A DNA stretch of 64,000 nt, taken from contig CAWAEZ010000010.1 in the NCBI GenBank assembly GCA_963781195.1, forward strand, positions 391,175-455,174, given 5' to 3'. This document shows, piece by piece, positions 1-8,808 of this stretch; within the stretch, counting starts at the first letter, position 1; the number at the start of each line of letters is the position of its first letter. This DNA is from JAJPKK01 sp963781195. Lineage in GTDB: Bacteria; Pseudomonadota; Alphaproteobacteria; Rhizobiales; Xanthobacteraceae. The notes beneath the pieces are model-generated. The model did not search any database. It was not told the origin of the DNA and saw nothing but the letters and a program-made list of their open reading frames with translations. Made by a program: the position numbers and the translations under genes.

Positions 1-738
1 CGCCCGCAGCCGCGGCAGGTAGCCCTTGGGCGACGGGATCACCCCGGTCGACCCCGCCATCGGCTCGACGATCACCGCCGCGATGGTCGAGGGATCGTGC
101 AGGGTGGCGATGCGCTCGAGGTCGTCGGCGAGGTGGGCGCCCCATTCCGGCTCGCCCTTGGTGAAGGCCTGGGTCTCGCGGTTGTAGGTGTGCGGCAGGT
201 GGTCGACGCCGGCGAGCAGGGCGCCGAAGAACTTGCGGTTGTTGGCGATGCCGCCCACCGAGATGCCGCCGAAGCCGACCCCGTGATAGCCGCGCTCGCG
301 GCCGATCAGGCGGGTCCGGGCGCCATCGCCGCGGATGGCGTGGTAGGCGAGCGCGATCTTGAGCGCGGTGTCGACCGCCTCAGAGCCCGAATTGCAGAAG
401 AACACATGGTCGAGGTCGCCCGGGGCGAGCGCAGCCACCCGGCTCGCGAGTTCGAACGCCTTGGGGTGCGAGAACTGGAATGCCGGCGGGTAGTCGAGCT
501 CCGCCGCCTGGCGCTGGATCGCCGCGACGATGGGGTCACGGTTGTGGCCGGCATTGCAGCACCACATGCCGGCGACGCCGTCGAGCACCGCGCGACCGTC
601 GTCGGCGTAGTAATACATGTCCTTCGCCCGCGTGATCAGCCGCGGCGCCTTCTTGAAGGCACGATTGGACGTGAACGGCAGCCAGAACGCTTCGAGATCG
701 TTCGGCCGTGCATCCGTGGCGAGGCTGGCTTGGGACAT
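1..738 (-). CDS. Class III (omega-amino acid--pyruvate type) aminotransferase, 3' end outside window
   Basis: A PLP-dependent fold-type I aminotransferase that moves an amino group from an omega-amino acid or amine to a keto acid such as pyruvate. The window holds the N-terminal 246 codons, starting at the ATG on the complement of 736-738. They show the early family signatures: the LITRAKDMYYYADDGR strand, a GMWCCNAGHNRDPI turn, the PLP-phosphate loop FFCNSGSEAVDTALKIA (about residue 115), the RGYHG segment and the VEPMAGSTG strand. The active-site lysine would lie beyond the window edge, so its presence cannot be confirmed. An AGGTATC stretch precedes the ATG without a strong ribosome binding site. 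Family assignment is confident; substrate (beta-alanine, putrescine or others) is not. Confidence 0.9.
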   Translation of the reverse strand, partial: MSQASLATDARPNDLEAFWLPFTSNRAFKKAPRLITRAKDMYYYADDGRAVLDGVAGMWCCNAGHNRDPIVAAIQRQAAELDYPPAFQFSHPKAFELASRVAALAPGDLDHVFFCNSGSEAVDTALKIALAYHAIRGDGARTRLIGRERGYHGVGFGGISVGGIANNRKFFGALLAGVDHLPHTYNRETQAFTKGEPEWGAHLADDLERIATLHDPSTIAAVIVEPMAGSTGVIPSPKGYLPRLRA

Positions 739-740
739 CT

Positions 741-1278
741 GATACCTCCGGGGTCAGGCCGAGATGCAGAGCGAGGGCCCACGCCTACCCTGCCACCCGC
801 CGCCTGCCAACGGCGGATTATGCGACGCTCACCCACCGCGTGCGCATCCCTGTCGAATAGCTGACGATAAGGATGCGGCGCCGCGGGCCGATTGGCAACT
901 TTCCAACGTGCCGGCGGCCACCGGCGGGTACGGACGCTCGCATCGCAAGTCCCGTGCCTGCCCGCTTAGCCCTGGCGTTCCCCCGGCGCTTCTGCCCCTT
1001 CGCCCCGCGTGCGGGGAAAGGGCTGGGGGAGCTTTTCCACCCGCCTGAGCAATTCAATCGTATCCATTCAAGAACTCAGGCGGGTGGAACGGCCCCCTCA
1101 CCCGGATTGCTTCGCAATCCGACCTCTCCCCGCACGCGGGGAGAGGTGGCAGCTGACAATTTGGGTTTGCGGTCGTGACGGACCCGCCCTGACAGGGCGC
1201 ACCGGGCGCGCTGTTGTGCCGGCGCGGCGATATGCTACCACCCGCCGGTTCGAACAGGATAACCCATGGAAGCCCGCG
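741..1278. other. Gene-free stretch upstream of hisS
   Basis: This 538-base stretch separates the divergent aminotransferase and hisS genes. I find no convincing reading frame in it. Its only clear structure is a large inverted-repeat element at about 1007-1152, listed separately. The last 130 bases before the hisS ATG should hold the hisS promoter, but I cannot point to a confident -35/-10 pair. Confidence 0.6.
1007..1152. repeat. Large palindromic intergenic element (nested inverted repeats)
   Basis: The core is a perfect 15-bp inverted repeat, TTCCACCCGCCTGAG at 1035-1049 against its complement at 1075-1089, with a 25-base loop. Outer arms continue the symmetry: a CCCCGCGTGCGGGG hairpin near 1004-1017 pairs with CCCCGCACGCGGGG near 1129-1142. 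A smaller hairpin GGATTGCTTCGCAATCC lies in the right half. It resembles the element at 43154-43314 in build (GC-rich hairpin arms) though not in loop sequence. Such elements are common intergenic repeats in Rhizobiales genomes. Confidence 0.75.
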
Positions 1279-2911
1279 ATGGCCGATAACAAGGATTCCC
1301 GCGCGGAGCCGCGCGCCAACCGCCCCAAGGCGCGGCTGCCGCGCGGCCTCGCCGACCGCGGGCCGGCGGAGATCGCGGCGACGCGGGCGATGCTCGAGAC
1401 CATCCGCAAGGTCTACGAGCTCTACGGCTTCGACCCCGTGGAGACCCCGGCGATCGAATACACCGACGCGCTGGGCAAGTTCCTCCCCGACCAGGACCGG
1501 CCCAACGAAGGCGTGTTCTCGTTCCAGGACGACGACGAGCAGTGGCTGTCGCTGCGCTACGACCTCACCGCGCCGCTCGCCCGCCACGTCGCGGAAAACT
1601 TCGACCAGCTGCCGAAGCCCTACCGCAGCTACCGCGCCGGCTGGGTGTTCCGCAACGAGAAGCCGGGGCCGGGGCGATTCCGCCAATTCATGCAGTTCGA
1701 CGCGGATACCGTGGGCTCGAAATCGATGGCGGCGGATGCCGAGATTTGCATGATGGCGGCGGATGCAATGGAGGCGCTGGGGATTCCGCGCGGCAGCTAT
1801 GTGGTGAAGGTGAACAACCGCAAGCTGCTTGATGGGGTAATGGACGCCACTGGAATACCCGAAAACAAGCGGCTGACGGTCCTTCGCGCGCTGGACAAAT
1901 ATGACCGGCTGGGAGAAGCCGGTGTTCGCGCACTCCTCGGTAAAGAGCGCAGAGACGAAAGTGGAGATGTGACTCTCGGTGCCGACCTAGAGCAACATCA
2001 AATTGATCGGCTCATGATGCTGTTTGAATCTGTCCCACAACCCGGCTCCCAATTCGAGCTTATGCCGGACTGGAAGCGGGCCGACAGCGCATTTGTCTAT
2101 CGTGACCAACACAAAGGCGATGCAATAACGATTACGTCGGAGTTTTCGCCGGGTAGCTTGCCTATTGATAATCGTGGAACGATCAGAACTCCTTCGCTCT
2201 TGGTTTAAAGCTCCGAAGGAGATCGAAGCATTAGACGAATTAGAAAGGATTGCCGAGCTTGCCGAGGCTGGAAAATATGGCACAAAGCGCATCCGCATAG
2301 ACCCCTCCGTCGTCCGCGGCCTCGAATACTACACAGGTCCGGTCTACGAGGTGGAGCTCACCTTCCCCACCACCGGCGACGACGGCAAGCCCGTACGGTT
2401 CGGCTCGGTCGGCGGCGGCGGCCGTTACGACGGGCTGGTGGCGCGTTTCCGCGGCGAGCCGGTGCCGGCGACCGGCTTCTCCATCGGCGTGTCGCGCCTC
2501 CTCGCCGCGCTCACCCATCTCGGCAAGGTCGAGACCAGCCCCGAGCCCGGCCCGGTGATCGTCACCGTGTTCGACAAGGACCGCTTGGCCGACTACCAGC
2601 GCATGGCGTCGGCGCTGCGCCAGGCCGGCATCCGCGCCGAACTCTATCTCGGCTCCGGAAAATTCGGCGCCCAGATGAAATACGCCGACCGCCGCGGCAG
2701 CCCCTGCGTCGTCATCCAGGGCGGCGACGAGAAGGCGAAGGGCGAGGTGCAGATCAAGGACCTCATCCTCGGCAGCGAGCTCGCCGGCCTCTCCAAGGAG
2801 CGCGACGACTATCTGCAGAAGCAGGCCGAGGCCCAGTTCGCCGCGCCGGAAGCCGACCTCGTCGCCAAGGTGCGCGAAGTCCTCGCCCGCCACGGCGTGA
2901 AGTGGGGATAG
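1279..2911 (+). pseudogene. hisS: Histidyl-tRNA synthetase, reading frame broken near 2130-2208
   Basis: Class II aminoacyl-tRNA synthetase that charges tRNA-His. The first part (ATG 1279 to stop 2206-2208) carries motif 1, the RYDLTAPLARHVAENF strand and motif 2 (GWVFRNEKPGPGRFRQF). The second part, open from 2129 to 2911 in the +1 frame, carries the histidine-specific GLEYYTGPVYE loop, motif 3 (GVSRL, after SVGGGGRYDGL) and the anticodon-binding domain. Joined, they make about 544 codons against roughly 500 expected. The excess of about 45 residues lies just before the break, where the protein (around VPQPGSQFELMPDWK) matches nothing I recognise in HisRS. Bases 1981-2280 are about 50% GC by hand count, in clearly GC-rich surroundings, and use codons rare nearby (TTA, ATA, AGA). 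Either the gene is damaged or mosaic, or the assembly is wrong here; hisS is normally essential. Confidence 0.85.
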
Positions 2912-3128
2912 TTTTCGACCGCACGCCCTCCCCCATCGTCATCGCCCGGCTCGACCGCGACAAGCGCTTTGGGACAGGCCGGCGCTGACGGCGGCGGGTT
3001 CAGGCGGCCGTCGTCGAGAACAGCCACAGGTCGACCATGCGGTCACGCCACGGCCCCCCGCGGTCTTGCCCGGTGGGGCAAAATAGTCGAGTAAGGCGCG
3101 CATCAGAAAACTCACAGGGACGGCGGCC

Positions 3129-4001
3129 ATGAAGATTGTCGGTTTCGAAACGGATGCGGGATTGCGGCTCGGCGTGATCGAGGGCGAGCAGGTGATCGAC
3201 CTGCAGGCGGTCGACCCGTCGATCCCCAACGATCTCGGCGCCGTGCTCGCACGCCACGACGGCGATCTCGCGCCGCTCGCCGCCCTCGCCAAGACCGCGC
3301 CGGTCGCGGCGCGGCGTCCGCTCGCCGGCCTGAAATACGGGCTGCCGGTGGCGCGGCCCGGCAAGATCATCTGCCTCGGCCTCAACTATCTCGAGCACGT
3401 CAAGGAAGGCCGCTACGCCGACAACCTGCCGAAATTCCCGACCCTGTTCGCGCGCGGGCTCAACTCCTTCGCGCCGCATCTGCAGCCGCTGATCCGTCCG
3501 CTCATCTCGGAGACGTTCGACTACGAGGCCGAACTCGTCGCGGTCATCGGCAAGCGTGCCAAGCATATGACGCTCGACAACGCGCTCACCTGCATCGCCG
3601 GATGGACCTGCGCCAACGAGGGCTCGATCCGCGAGTTCCAGCGTCACACCACGCAGTGGCACATGGGCAAGAATTTCGACCGTAGCGGCAGCCTCGGCCC
3701 CTGGATGGTGACCGCCGACGAAGTGCCGGCGGGCGGCAAGGGGCTCAAGATCGAAAGCCGCGTCAACGGCAAGGTGATGCAGTCGGACAATACGTCCAAC
3801 ATGATGTTCCCGGTCGCCGAGACGATCGTCTATGCGACCCAGGGGATCACGCTCGAGCCCGGCGATCTGCTGCTCACGGGAACGCCGTCCGGCGTCGCCC
3901 ACGCCCGCAAGCCGCCGGCCTGGATGCGAAACGGCGACGTCTGCGAAATCGAGATCGAAGGCATCGGCATCCTGCGCAACCCGATCGAGGACGAGAAGTA
4001 G
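3129..4001 (+). CDS. Fumarylacetoacetate hydrolase (FAH) family protein
   Basis: A 290-residue protein of the FAH / 2-keto-4-pentenoate hydratase superfamily, metal-dependent enzymes that cleave or hydrate beta-keto acids in aromatic or sugar-acid catabolism. Visible family features are the ICLGLNYLEHVKEG strand (about residue 80), the metal-binding FDYEAELVAVIG segment with the E..E pair (about 130), the conserved GWTCANEGSIREFQR region in place of the more usual NDVSAR, KNFDRSGSLGPWMV (about 180), and the C-terminal GDLLLTGTPSGV loop. Length is normal for the single-domain subfamily. The ATG at 3129 follows a GGGACGG ribosome-binding sequence. It stands alone between hisS and a convergent FMN reductase, so the pathway is not revealed by context. 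Confidence 0.9.
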   Translation: MKIVGFETDAGLRLGVIEGEQVIDLQAVDPSIPNDLGAVLARHDGDLAPLAALAKTAPVAARRPLAGLKYGLPVARPGKIICLGLNYLEHVKEGRYADNLPKFPTLFARGLNSFAPHLQPLIRPLISETFDYEAELVAVIGKRAKHMTLDNALTCIAGWTCANEGSIREFQRHTTQWHMGKNFDRSGSLGPWMVTADEVPAGGKGLKIESRVNGKVMQSDNTSNMMFPVAETIVYATQGITLEPGDLLLTGTPSGVAHARKPPAWMRNGDVCEIEIEGIGILRNPIEDEK

Positions 4002-4051
4002 GAATGCTTTCGAGTTCTTGACGGCGACGTGCCTGGCGCGCGCGCTAATCG

Positions 4052-4184
4052 AGATGGCCGGGACAGGCCCCGGCCATGACTCGTGCTTTGTTGCCGCCGT
4101 CCATGCGACAGCGATATCCGGACAAATGCCACCCACTCCGTCATCGCCGGGCTTGTCCCGGCGATGTCGATAAGCAGGGCACGG
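4052..4184. repeat. Pair of REP-type palindromes
   Basis: Two copies of the window's REP family sit in the gap between convergent genes. The first is the palindrome ATGGCCGGG / CCGGCCAT at 4054-4077. The second, at about 4139-4183, reads TCATCGCCGGGCTTGTCCCG and continues with GCGATGTCGAT and a GGGCACGG tail, matching the consensus used elsewhere (palindrome, CCGAT-like box, then GGCAC). Placed between convergent genes, either stem-loop could end transcription, though neither has a U-run. Confidence 0.75.
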
Positions 4185-4201
4185 GCTGACGTTGAAGCCC
4201 G

Positions 4202-4768
4202 TTACTTTCCCGTCACCTTGCGGATCAGCTTCTCGAAGCCGGCGAGCTGCTGCTTGATCAGGTCGATGGTGGCCTGGTCCTTGATCTCGAGCTTGTCGTC
4301 GAATTTCTGCCCCGCGAAGCTGATGAAGACCTCGGGCCGGCCGAACAGCACGGCGTCGATCGAGGTGAGCGACTGCCGCAAGTGGTATTGCATGCGCGAG
4401 CCGCCGAGCATTCCGGTCGCGGCCGATTGCAGCGCCACCGGCTTCATCGAGAACGGCTGGTCCTTCATCCGCGACACCCAGTCGATCGCGTTTTTGAGCA
4501 CGCCGGGGATCGACCAGTTGTATTCGGGCGAGCAGATCAACACGCCGTCGGCGGCGCGGATGGCGTCCGCGAGCGCGTGGGCCGGAGCCGGAAACCCGGC
4601 GGATTCCTGAACGTCGTGATTGTAGTGCGGAAAGGTGTCGATCGGCGGCGCTTCATGGAAGGTCATGCCGGGCGGCGCGAATTTCGCCGCGAGCCGCGTC
4701 AGCGCGGCATTGTAGGAACCCTTGCGCAGCGACCCGCAGATGGTGACGACCTTGACCTGATCCGACAT
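4202..4768 (-). CDS. NADPH-dependent FMN reductase family protein
   Basis: A 188-residue flavodoxin-fold reductase (chromate/azo/quinone reductase group) that uses NAD(P)H to reduce a bound FMN or small electrophiles. The N-terminus reads VKVVTICGSLRKGSYNAAL, the phosphate-binding loop of the family (GSLRxGSxN). The CSPEYNWSIPGVLKNAIDW segment at about 80-98 is the flavin isoalloxazine contact, and GMLGGSRMQYHLRQ follows. The ATG lies behind an AAAGAGGAAACTC ribosome-binding sequence. The protein should be cytoplasmic; no signal or membrane segment is seen. Physiological substrate cannot be told from sequence. Confidence 0.9.
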   Translation of the reverse strand: MSDQVKVVTICGSLRKGSYNAALTRLAAKFAPPGMTFHEAPPIDTFPHYNHDVQESAGFPAPAHALADAIRAADGVLICSPEYNWSIPGVLKNAIDWVSRMKDQPFSMKPVALQSAATGMLGGSRMQYHLRQSLTSIDAVLFGRPEVFISFAGQKFDDKLEIKDQATIDLIKQQLAGFEKLIRKVTGK

Positions 4769-4930
4769 GAGTTTCCTCTTTGCCCCGCGTCGCCCGGACT
4801 TTGCGCATCTCGGCGCCCGCCCATGCGGCCGTCCGGGCGGTGGATTTTTCCGCCGTCCTTATAGCGGGAAATCAGCGCCGGCAAAGTTATGCAATGGTCG
4901 GATTTCGCTTCCGCCGGCCCACCTTCGCAC

Positions 4931-4986
4931 CGTCATCGCCGGGCTGGTCCAGCAGGCTTCTCCGGGCGATCCCGCTCGGGGGCACC
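4931..4986. repeat. REP copy with expanded loop
   Basis: GTCATCGCCGGGCTGGTCC begins like the REP consensus, but about 11 bases (AGCAGGCTTCT) precede the right arm CCGGGCGATCCCG, followed by GGGGGCACC. It looks like a REP palindrome whose loop has been lengthened. It lies between the FMN reductase start and the end of the Bug receptor gene. Confidence 0.6.
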
Positions 4987-5008
4987 ACCGCGCTGAACGG
5001 GGCCGGAT

Positions 5009-5986
5009 TCACTCCGGCTGCAGGCCGATGTCGCGGGTGAGCCGGCTCCACAGGTCGTATTGGGCGCGGAGATAGCTGCGCAGCACAGCCGGCGTGTCGG
5101 CGCCGGTGGTGAAGAAGCCGAGCTCGGCGAGGCGTCCGGAGATTTCGGGATTCTTGAGGATGCGATCCATCTCGCGATTGAGGCGGGTCACGATCTCGTC
5201 CGGCGTACCGGCGGGCGCCACCAGCATGAACCAGCCGGTGTACTCGACGCCCGGGAAGGTCTCGGCGATGGTGGGAATCTGCGGGTAGTTCGCGAGCCGT
5301 TCCAGCGAGCTGGTGGCGAGGGGGCGCAGCGTGCCGCTGGCGATGTGCGGGGCGGCGGAAGGCACCGCGAGAACCACGAGCTGCACGCGCCCGGCGAGCG
5401 TGTCCTGCACGCCCTGGGGCATGGTCGCATAAGGCACCTGCAGGATGGTGCTCCCGCCGAGCTTGTTGAGCCACGCCGCGAGCATGCCGGAGAGGTTGCG
5501 CGGGCCGTCGGTGGCGAAGGCGAGCTTGCCGGGACTGGCCTTGTCGAAGGCGATGACCTCGCCGAGGTCCTTCACCGGCACGCTCGGATTGGCGAGCACG
5601 AAGAACGGCCCCTTGGCGATCATGGCGATGGGCACGAAATCCTTCAGCGGATCGTAGGGCAGCGTCTTGTAGGTGAATGGATTGGTGACCAGCGCCGCCG
5701 CGGTGGCGAAGAACAGGGTGTAGCCGTCGGGCGCGGCATGGGCGGCGAGTTGCGCCCCCACGATGTTGCCGCCGCCGGGGCGGTTTTCCACCACGACCTG
5801 CTGGCCGAGCGCCGTGGAGAGCCGGTCGGCCAGCACCCGGCAGATGATGTCGGGCGTCCCGCCGGCAGCCAGCGAGACGATGATCCGCACCGGCTTGGAC
5901 GGCCACGCCTGCGCCGCCGCGGGACGGGCCGGCAGCGTGGTGACGAGGAGGGCAACGAGCGCCAATGCCGTGCCGAAGCGCCTCAT
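5009..5986 (-). CDS. Bug-family (TctC-like) periplasmic solute receptor 1
   Basis: A 325-residue extracytoplasmic binding protein of the tripartite tricarboxylate transporter receptor family, which captures carboxylates or other small acids in the periplasm. Residues 1-25 form a signal peptide ending ARPAAAQA. The mature start WPSKPVRIIVSLAAGGTPDI is the family hallmark, as are VVENRPGGGNIVGAQ (about 70), LPYDPLKDFVPIAM (about 115) and the C-terminal GWFMLVAPAGTPDEIV. The ATG sits after CAGGGAGAACACCC, a good ribosome-binding site. No tctA/tctB membrane genes are adjacent, as is usual for these orphan receptors. It lies upstream in the same direction of no obvious partner except the reductase. 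Confidence 0.92.
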   Translation of the reverse strand: MRRFGTALALVALLVTTLPARPAAAQAWPSKPVRIIVSLAAGGTPDIICRVLADRLSTALGQQVVVENRPGGGNIVGAQLAAHAAPDGYTLFFATAAALVTNPFTYKTLPYDPLKDFVPIAMIAKGPFFVLANPSVPVKDLGEVIAFDKASPGKLAFATDGPRNLSGMLAAWLNKLGGSTILQVPYATMPQGVQDTLAGRVQLVVLAVPSAAPHIASGTLRPLATSSLERLANYPQIPTIAETFPGVEYTGWFMLVAPAGTPDEIVTRLNREMDRILKNPEISGRLAELGFFTTGADTPAVLRSYLRAQYDLWSRLTRDIGLQPE

Positions 5987-6043
5987 GGGTGTTCTCCCTG
6001 GATGTTGTTTTTAGGTGGTCATTTCGGCGCCCGCGTGGAGACG

Positions 6044-6076
6044 CCGCACGTGGGCACGCTGCGCTTTGCCCACCCT
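6044..6076. repeat. GTGGGCACGC...GCCCAC palindromic repeat, copy 1
   Basis: The sequence GTGGGCACGCTGCGCTTTGC followed by CCACCCTACGGATTACG recurs almost unchanged at about 61290-61330. The inner part is an imperfect palindrome (GTGGGC with GCCCAC). The two copies 55 kb apart sit in unrelated gaps, so this is a dispersed repeat and not part of a gene. Confidence 0.7.
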
Positions 6077-6161
6077 ACGGATTACGTGCCCCTCAGTCCT
6101 CGTTGCGGTTCGCGCGCCGGCGTGCGCCCGGGAACGGCCGTATCGCTCCACGCTGCGCCAT

Positions 6162-7183
6162 TCACGCGGCGACCTTGATCCCGAACAGGCGTGCAGCATT
6201 GCCGCCGATGATCATCGCCTTCTCCGCGTCCGGCAGCGCGCACGATTCCACGAACGCGATCGGCTTCGGCTCGCCGACCGGATAGTCGGAGCCGAGCACG
6301 ACGCGGTCGGCGCCGACCCGCTTCACCAGCGCCTCCAGCACTTCGGTCTCGTAGACGCAACTGTCGAAGTAGAGCATGCGCAGATAGTCGGCGGACTCTT
6401 CGACATGTTCACCCGGGTCGCCGGCTTGTCGAGATAGTTCCGCGCGATGCGTCCCATGTAAAACGGCATGTAGCCGCCGCCGTGGGACACGCAGATCTTG
6501 AGCTTCGGATAGGCGTCGAGGATGCCCTCGTAGAACAGCGAGGCGATCGCCATCGCCTCTTCGAAGGCCTGGCCGATGCTGTTCCACAAATACCACTTCT
6601 CGAATCTCGGGCCGGTGTTGCCGGCGGGGTGGATGTAAACGACGGCGCCGTGCGCCTCGGCGGCTTCCCAGAACGGCCGCAGCCGGCGGTCGCCGAGTTC
6701 GAGGTCGCCCGCCGTCGTGGAAATGCCGACCCCGGCGAGGCCAAGCTCGGACATGCAGCGGGTGAGCTCCGCGGCGGCGAGCGCCGGCGCATGCAGCGGC
6801 ACGCCGCCGAGCCCGATGAAGCGCCGCGGCTGGGCGGCGACCACCTCCGCCATGCGGTCGTTCAACAGCTGTTCCAGGCGCAGGCTTTCCTGCGGCGGCG
6901 CCCAATAGGTGCACTGGTGCACGAGGCTCGACGACAGCACCTGGATGTCGACGCCCATGGCGTCCATCAGCCGGATGCGGTCGGTGGTGTCCGACATCCG
7001 CTGCTCCACGAATGCTTCGCGCTCGCGCACCACTTTCTTCGCGGCCTCGTTCATGCCGGGATCGGCATTCGATTTCACGAACATGCTGTGCGCCGCGGTC
7101 ACGGCATACATCTGCGGGATCATCAGATGCGCGTGGACATCGATCGCCCCTGGCCACCGTCGCGCGTTGGCGTGGTCGTTCAT
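6162..7183 (-). pseudogene. ACMSD-type amidohydrolase, one-base frame break near 6391
   Basis: A metal-dependent amidohydrolase of the aminocarboxymuconate-semialdehyde decarboxylase family, which decarboxylates or hydrolyses ring-cleavage and related acids. The ATG (complement of 7181-7183) follows GGGAGGAAGC. Visible metal/active-site motifs are IDVHAHL near the N-terminus, VYIHPAG, SHGGGYMPFYMGR and, after the break, VVLGSDYPVGEPKP. Translation runs normally to NMSKSP and then loses frame. Restoring one G in the GCCGGC-like stretch at about 6389-6395 gives NMSKSPADYLRMLYFDSCVY, the expected continuation, and a total of 340 residues, normal for the family. A single-base deletion (real or a sequencing error) explains it best. 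Confidence 0.85.
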
Positions 7184-7461
7184 GCTTCCTCCCGACTTTG
7201 TCGCAATGGTCGTATGAAGCGATGCGACGTTGCAAGGGGAAGATTTGGAGGCCTGCGCGCCGCGAGCACGCCTCAAACGCCGCGGAGCGCAGACCGCATC
7301 CTCGCGATCGCCACCGCGTCAGCAGCAGGGCAACGGCGCCGGTTCGGAGAACAGCCGTCGCGGGCGCGCGCTCCTCGACGCCGGCTGCCTCGCCCGCGTG
7401 AGCGCACGCGCCGTGAGCCGGTATCAGCGATGAGGCGGTGCGAAGCGTCGTGCCCGGGCCG

Positions 7462-8808
7462 TCATCGCGCTGCGGAGGTGACGCGCCAGACCGTATTTCC
7501 GACGTCGTCCGCGATCAGCAAGGCCCCCGTCTTATCGACGGCGACGCCCACCGGCCGGCCGCGTGCTTCGCCATTCGCATTGAGGAAACCGGTCACGACA
7601 TCCTCTGCCTTGCCGTTGGGACGGCCGCCGCTGAAGGGCACGAAGACGACCTTGTAGCCGTTCAACTGCTGGCGATCCCAGCTGCCGTGTTCGCCGACGA
7701 ACGCCCCGCCGCGATATTTTTGCGGCAGCGCGTCGGCCGTGTAGAAGGCGAGCCCCAACGGCGCGACGTGAGAACTCAGCGCATAGTCCGGAACCACCGC
7801 CTTGGCGACCAGATCGGGGCGCTGGGGGCGGACCCGCGGATCGGGATGCTGGCCGAAATAACTGTACGGCCAGCCATAAAAAGCGCCGTCCTTTACCGAG
7901 GTCATGTAGTCGGGCACGAGGTCCGGGCCGAGTTCGTCGCGCTCGTTGACGACCGTCCACAAGGCGCCGCTCTCCGGCTCGAAGGTCAGGCCGTTCGGGT
8001 TGCGCAGCCCGCTCGCGAAAATGCGCCAGCGACCGGTGGCGCGCTCCACCTCCCAGATGGCGGCGCGATTGACTTCCGCCTCCATGCCGTTTTCGGTGAT
8101 GTTGCTGTTCGAACCGACGCCGACGTAAAGCAGCGATCCATCGGCGTTCGCCACCAGACTCTTGGTCCAATGGTGATCGATCGGCCCCCCGGGCAGCGGC
8201 GTCAGCGTCGTTCCGGAGGCGGTGATCTTGGTATCCCCCGGAGCATAGGGATAGCGCACGATCGCATCGGTATTGGCGACGTAGAGGTCCGTGCCGACCA
8301 GCGCCACCCCGAACGGCGAGGCCAAATGGTCGAGGAAGACGCTTCGGGTGGTCGGCTTGCCTTCGCCCTTCTCGTCACGGAGCAGGGTGATGCGATTGCT
8401 CTCCCCGGTATTCCCACCGGACGTCACCCACGACTCGACCAGCCCCATGACGATGTCCTTGGGACGCTGGATCGGCTGGACGTCGGGGGATTTCGATTCG
8501 ACCACCAGGACGTCCCCGTTCGGCAGAACATAGATCGAGCGAGGATGCTGGAGGTTGCGCGCGAACGCTTCCACCTTTAGTCCGGGCGCGACGGTCGGAG
8601 CCTCGCCCTCCTTCCAGCCGACCACCTTGGCGAGGTGCATCGGAGGAAACAGGTACTGCTGAGGTTCAGGCAGCACTGGATCAGGACCCACCTGCGTCAT
8701 GGGGTCGAAGCCGTCCGCGGCACGGGCCGCAAACGCCAGGCTGGAGACGGCGGCCATCGCCAGCAGGGCGATGCGCGCGGCGTCCCGCCGCAAGGGGGGA
8801 CGATGCAT
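7462..8808 (-). CDS. PQQ-dependent sugar/sorbosone dehydrogenase family protein
   Basis: A 448-residue secreted beta-propeller of the glucose/sorbosone dehydrogenase superfamily, periplasmic enzymes that oxidise sugars or aldehydes with PQQ. An N-terminal signal peptide (AARIALLAMAAVSSLAFAARA) is clear. Family segments include LQHPRSIYVLPNGDVLVVES (about 85), GVALVGTDLYVANTD, GLRNPNGLTFEPESGALW with NERDELGPDLVPDY (PQQ/Ca region, about 245-270), FVGEHGSWDR and the terminal ALLIADDVGNTVWRV strand. The chosen ATG at 8808 overlaps the stop of the upstream DUF2231 gene by one base (TGATG), implying translational coupling; a GTG one codon earlier is possible. Electron acceptor and substrate are unknown. 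Confidence 0.9.
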   Translation of the reverse strand: MHRPPLRRDAARIALLAMAAVSSLAFAARAADGFDPMTQVGPDPVLPEPQQYLFPPMHLAKVVGWKEGEAPTVAPGLKVEAFARNLQHPRSIYVLPNGDVLVVESKSPDVQPIQRPKDIVMGLVESWVTSGGNTGESNRITLLRDEKGEGKPTTRSVFLDHLASPFGVALVGTDLYVANTDAIVRYPYAPGDTKITASGTTLTPLPGGPIDHHWTKSLVANADGSLLYVGVGSNSNITENGMEAEVNRAAIWEVERATGRWRIFASGLRNPNGLTFEPESGALWTVVNERDELGPDLVPDYMTSVKDGAFYGWPYSYFGQHPDPRVRPQRPDLVAKAVVPDYALSSHVAPLGLAFYTADALPQKYRGGAFVGEHGSWDRQQLNGYKVVFVPFSGGRPNGKAEDVVTGFLNANGEARGRPVGVAVDKTGALLIADDVGNTVWRVTSAAR

